A stretch of 64,000 nt of DNA from assembly GCF_048771995.1 (NCBI RefSeq), contig NC_133024.1:7886001-7950000 (forward strand), given 5' to 3'. How positions within the stretch are numbered: the first letter of the stretch is position 1; the number at the start of each line of letters is the position of its first letter. Origin of the DNA: Taeniopygia guttata. Lineage: Eukaryota > Chordata > Aves > Passeriformes > Estrildidae. Made by a program: the position numbers and the translations under genes. Below the pieces are notes generated by a model. The model saw nothing but the letters and a program-made list of their open reading frames with translations. It did not search any database and was not told where the DNA came from. Of this stretch, positions 60,013 through 64,000 are shown piece by piece.

Positions 60013-60579
60013 CAGTACTCAAAAGTCACAGCCCACTCTGGGCAGCCCCTGCCCTGCCAAAGTCAGTGCAGACACGTGGAATGAGCTGTGGTACCTGATG
60101 GTTAATGCCAGGCTCAGCTGTGACCACACACCACTGGCACAGAGGAAAACAACAGCATCACGAGCCAGAGGCCAGTGGAGAGCTCTCTGGCCAGAGATGA
60201 ATAACAATCCATTTTATAATTATAAAAGCAAATGAGACAACTAGTAAGTAGGACTGGCTGCATCAGCTCCAAAATTAACAAAACTAACATGAAAGAAGTA
60301 CATGAATAAGACTCAGAGCTATAAGGTTATCCATATGAGGGAATATGAGATTTACTGCATCAGAAAATATGAGATTTACTGCATCAGAAAAACAATATTT
60401 AAGAAGAAGACTGATACCTCTTTCTTTTTAAAAAATGATGATGTTTCTGGAAGGCATGCTGTGGAAAAACAAAGACATATCTCTCACTTCACATTCAAGA
60501 CATACAAAGGCAAAGTAAATAATATTTGGGAAGATAAAAGATGGAAGAGCTGTTACTCTTGGAAGGAAAAGTGTAGAAG
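60013..60579. other. Noncoding spacer with a small tandem duplication
   Basis: No gene. The 193-codon frame starting at 60302 runs from here into an LTR and is fortuitous. Confidence 0.5.
60342..60389 (+). repeat. Exact 24-bp tandem duplication
   Basis: Positions 60342-60365 and 60366-60389 are identical, each starting AATATGAGATTTACTGC and ending ATCAGAA. Recent slippage-type duplication. Confidence 0.95.
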
Positions 60580-61679
60580 TGTGGTAGTCTGTTGTTTTGC
60601 AGTTTGTTCTTCTGTAGTATGTTTAAATATTCCTTGTTATAAGTTTGTAATGGTTCATTCCACGTACCCCATTTGGCTTCCCAAATGGTTCAGTCATGAG
60701 TTGTTTACCCCAAGATTTTCCCACCAAGTGTGTGTCAATACACCAATCGATCTCCTTGTAACTCCTCTGGAATGTTTCCTGTCCTTCATCCCCTCCTCGA
60801 AGCAAGACTGGGGTGCAGGGTTTGCTCTTTCCCCTTGGTGGCTTCTATTGGACAGCCCTTCTTACCCTGCACCCCTTCCCTAATGCCTTCCTGTGGGAGT
60901 CCAGGGCATCCCTCTGGCTGCCCTGGAAGGTCTGGGACCCTGGCAGGGAGTCAGGAACCCCCCTGTACAGAGCCCCCAGAGACACTGTCTGTGATCTCTG
61001 TCCATGGAAAAGAGTTTTCAATCTTACAGGATGAATTACAAGCTCTGAGTGCTTGATATAAGTAATAATTAAGTGTGGCACAGGTGCAAAAGTAAAATTT
61101 TAAGATTCTAGATAAGGGGCCCAAAGGGGGCAAGATGGAGGAAATTGGGTGTGTCTTGTCCTTTTTCTCCTTCTTCATGCCCTCCATGTTTCACTGCAGT
61201 GTTGGCATTTTTCTGTTGGTTTAGGCTGGGGACTCACTGTTCAACGTAGGTGACAGATATTGGCACGTTATTGTAAATACAGCACAGGTAGTTTCTGGTA
61301 TTTAATGTTTGTAACATCCCACTGAGGGCAGAGCCCCACACGCTGCCCTGCAGGACAGAGCTGCGGCAGGGCAGCAGAACATGTTAGAGATAAACAGAAT
61401 AAACAACCTTGAAACCAGCACAGACGAATTATGGCTCCTTCTTTGGCAGCGGGGCTGAAAGACAGAGACTTTCTACAATCTCGGAATCATCTAAAAATAC
61501 CGCAGATTCTGACATCTTCCTATTGGTAATAGGTTGTGTCCTTCCTGTATTCCCGCCTCTCTTTAAAAGCAGCTTTTTTGCTCTCAGTGATTGTCACTTG
61601 TCCCTGGATTCTTTGGGGAATAAAACTTCCTTGGAACTCAAACAAGGGATCCCTCTCTATTCCTTACCTTGGTGTCTCA
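60580..61679 (+). mobile_element. Outer LTR, interrupted by a second LTR
   Basis: Left part 60580-60891 begins TGTGGTAGTCTG and continues with TTAAATATTCCTTGTTATAA, TTCCCAAATGGTTCAGTCAT and ACACCAATCGATCTCC. The right part 61515-61679 continues with CCTATTGGTAATAGG, CTTTAAAAGCAG (TATA-like, about 61561), GAATAAAACTTCC (polyadenylation signal, 61619-61624) and ends GGTGTCTCA. Removing the nested LTR rejoins about 480 bp with U3, TATA, poly-A order, matching my recollection of a songbird LTR. Outer boundaries are approximate and no target duplication was found. Confidence 0.6.
60892..61514 (+). mobile_element. Solo ERVK-like LTR nested in another LTR
   Basis: A 623-bp copy of the same family as 12183-12801: start TGTGGGAGTCC, end AGATTCTGACA, AATAAA at 61398-61403, and long near-identical stretches between the copies (for example the region following CATCCCACTGAGGGCAGAGC). 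Flanks CCTTCC (60886-60891) and TCTTCC (61515-61520) form a 6-bp target duplication with one mismatch. It is a separate insertion from the 12-kb copy because each has its own target site. No internal viral sequence. Confidence 0.92.
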
Positions 61680-61978
61680 TACTGTGCTGCTGCTGTGTCA
61701 CCCCCACCGCAGCCGTGTGCTGCAGGGGGCTGCGAGCTGCATGCACCGGCACACAGGGCACTCAGCAGAGATCTGGGGGCACTCAGCAGAGATCTGGGGG
61801 CATCATCCCCTCTCATCACTGCCCATCGGTCTCAGGGAGTGAGCTGGCTGCAGAACATCTTCCCTGTGACCGCTGCACAGTTACACAGATGAGCAGCATC
61901 AGAGACCACAAACACCTGCACCTTGGAAAACATTCATGATACCTTACAGCATGGTTCAGGCCATCAACAAAATGCCTA
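61680..61978. other. GC-richer spacer between LTRs
   Basis: A moderately GC-rich stretch (CACCGCAGCCGTGTGCTGCA and similar) containing a 21-bp tandem duplication. Could be remnant ERV leader following the outer LTR, but no motif proves it. Confidence 0.4.
61758..61799 (+). repeat. Exact 21-bp tandem duplication
   Basis: The unit GCACTCAGCAGAGATCTGGG plus one G occurs at 61758-61778 and 61779-61799. Confidence 0.95.
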
Positions 61979-62606
61979 TGGAACATAAAACTAAAGCAAT
62001 TTTGAGATTTAAGAAGAGCTAAGATTTTAGTTAGAGATAAGCCTTACTAGAGTTAATGAAAATAAATGCATAGGCCTTGATGAAATTAGGAGTTAGTAGT
62101 TAACTAATGATTGCTTGTCAGCACAATGTTTAGTTAGCTGGGTTCATAATGAAGAATATAAATTGACAAATAGCTTTTAGGAACATAAGACAGTCGTGGG
62201 CCTCCTCTGTTCTGAAACCAGTTGAAGACAAGGAATGGCAGTTCTACCAAGAGCTCATTTGTCATATTTGCATTGAAAAGGTAGAAAGGTCAGAATGAGG
62301 AAGACTTCATTTACTTCCTCATTTTGGGACCCCTCCCCATGAAAGGGACACTGACCCATTTCAAGGGACAAACTACGCATGCTTAATAGCTTTTGGAGTG
62401 ATTAGCATACGAAGAGGGGAATGGGATGTACCAAAATTATGAATATGTATTTGTATTTTGGGTATTCAATACTTGTATGGATAAAAGGGCTCTGTAATCA
62501 CCTGAAAGGGGCGGTGTGTATTTGGGAGCTATCTCGCACGCTGCCCGGTGTTGCAATAAACACACACTTTCTAACTTTAAACTGTTAAGAGTTTTTGTCC
62601 ATCACA
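61979..62606 (+). mobile_element. Large ERVL-like LTR, boundaries approximate
   Basis: About 630 bp with words I associate with an avian ERVL-type LTR (TTGAGATTTAAGAAGAGCTA, AGTTAGTAGTTAACTAATGA, GGACCCCTCCCCATGAAAGG). GGATAAAAGGGC near 62479-62490 is a TATA box, and GTTGCAATAAACAC carries AATAAA at 62555-62560. Start TGGAACATAAAAC and end CCATCACA are guesses; no target duplication was found. Sequence to about 62650 (CTTGGATATCGGTACTAGAT) could still be LTR or leader. Confidence 0.65.
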
Positions 62607-64000
62607 CTTGGATATCGGTACTAGATCAATACCCATATTTCTTTAATAATTCACCTACACCAGTGAACCCAAATTCTCGAAGATGGTGAACTAGGAGTGA
62701 ACCCAGTGCGCTGCAGCTGCCGGTGGCTTTCAGCAGAGCAGAGGATGCTGGCAGGCCATTTCCCACACAGCAGAGCCATTGTGTGCGGGTGTCATGTCCT
62801 CAGTGCTGACAGGCAGATGCACCCTCGCTGCTCTGCACTGCTCAGTGGTGCAGACAACATCCCTGGTGTCTCTGAGAAGGGTCCCAGCACAGCTGCTTTT
62901 CACCTCCAGAGCTCTTGCTTCTAAGTTGTGGACACTAATGAAACTAGAGGTCAGTGTGCTCGAGTACAGAAAGAGTCTTTGTGCTCGTTCCTAGCAGACT
63001 TTTTTTGGTCGTGAACCTATCAGTGCTACTGACAAAAGGACCATAACAAATATCTGCCAGTCAGGAATGCAGAGATTACATTTTCATTTAAAAATGGTGT
63101 GGTTATTTGGAACACTGTACAGACAGAGAGAAAAAAAAAATATAAATGTAAAGAAAAAGAAGAAAAACTGGTCATAACTTGTAGAGTTACTACTGCTCTG
63201 TGGAGATGCAGAGAAAAAAGAATGTTTCAGCATGTTTCAAATTCCAGTTATAAAGAGGACTTTTACAAGTCCTCTCAGTATTACATGAGTTTTTATTGTT
63301 GGAGCCATAAGAATGTTTCTTGGTGCACTAACAGTAGCAGAGGCACCGAAACACACACCCACACAAAAGTTTATGTACAAATGTCTAGCACAAAGGCTGG
63401 AGGCAGTGACAGTGTTGTCAAATGATGAACACTTAAAGCTTGCTGTATACACCAGGAAACACAAGCCAAGCAGACACTTTGAAAAGTCTGAAGTAACTTG
63501 CTCCCCTCCAGCAAACTGTGACTTTTTTTTTTGCTTTGTTCCCCAGTATAAGCTTAGTACCAATATTTTTATAGATGACATTTATATGAAAAGCATTTTT
63601 ACTAAACATGGTAGCACAAAGCAAACAGAAGAACATTAATTTAATTTTGCATGAGGCACAGCTTTAGGAATATAGCCACCATTGCCCTTGATGCATGTAG
63701 AGGAACTAACAGTGGTTCTGTCCCCAGTTTAGCTACTCCAGCTTAGTAAAACAGCTATGTGGAGTCTAGCCAGCTAGTTATGCTCACACACTGAGACTCT
63801 ACACAAATGAAGCACTTGCAAATGTGTGTAAGTGTGCTCTTTAGCAGATCTGGTCTCATGTGACCAATATTTATTTCCATAATCTACTATTCTCTTCTAT
63901 TCTGGTATGCTCGGTGCTAATTTTCACATGATTCTAAAGTATATTGTTGCTTCCTGGATTGTTAGGCAGTACATTAAACTTTCAATAAATGCCACTAATT
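62607..64000. other. Noncoding stretch to the window end
   Basis: A moderately GC-rich part (62690-62930) without recognised features is followed by AT-rich DNA. Frames at 63099-63639 on both strands overlap each other and have no family signature. The window ends in AT-rich sequence with no element boundary. Confidence 0.5.

Noticed and set aside
60302..60883. 193-codon plus-strand frame
   Set aside because: It runs from a tandem duplication into the outer LTR. Composition is not protein-like and there is no recognised domain.
61409..61939. 176-codon plus-strand frame
   Set aside because: Spans the end of the inner LTR, the outer LTR and a tandem duplication. No family signature.

Overview
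This window looks like nuclear DNA from a bird, probably a passerine. It carries many 5'-truncated CR1 LINE fragments, several of which end in the diagnostic ATTCTATGATT-type 3' terminus. It also carries solo LTRs that resemble songbird ERV families, while mammalian-type SINEs and L1 are absent as far as I can see. The passerine assignment is inference from LTR resemblance, recalled without a database.

I find no protein-coding gene, tRNA, rRNA or CRISPR array. The longest open frames are explained by a GC-rich minisatellite (minus strand, 11022-12002), by CR1 3' sequence, or by LTR sequence. The window is therefore best read as intergenic DNA or a long intron.

Layout. 1-11 kb: AT-rich unique-looking sequence with poly-T tracts, one minus-oriented LTR (5280-5921), a small CpG-rich patch (about 6950-7230) and a CR1 tail (7432-7558). 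11.0-13.1 kb: the most structured part. A CpG-rich island holds a 14-unit G-rich minisatellite. It is followed directly by a minus-strand CR1 whose 3' end is present three times in tandem, and a solo LTR with a perfect 6-bp target duplication sits in the third copy. 13-21 kb: unique-looking AT-rich DNA. 21-29 kb: CR1 pieces, including a decayed reverse-transcriptase segment, a 319-bp LTR (25044-25362) and a four-copy satellite-like array with a period near 180 bp (25805-26525). 29-40 kb: no recognisable element. 40-42 kb: three minus-strand CR1 segments, one with an exact 43-bp tandem duplication. 42-58 kb: mostly unique-looking, with a perfect 22-bp palindrome, a CR1 tail and a short LTR. 58-62.7 kb: a transposon pile-up of CR1 with an LTR inside it, an LTR nested inside another LTR, and a larger ERVL-like LTR.

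There are no genes to place in a pathway. The functional hypotheses are regulatory or structural: the CpG island, LTR promoters and polyadenylation sites, candidate conserved elements, and repeats able to mediate recombination. Family and boundary calls were made by eye without alignment, so their ends are approximate unless a target-site duplication fixes them. I did not find a convincing undescribed biological system. The 11-13 kb complex and the 180-bp array are the parts most worth a closer look.
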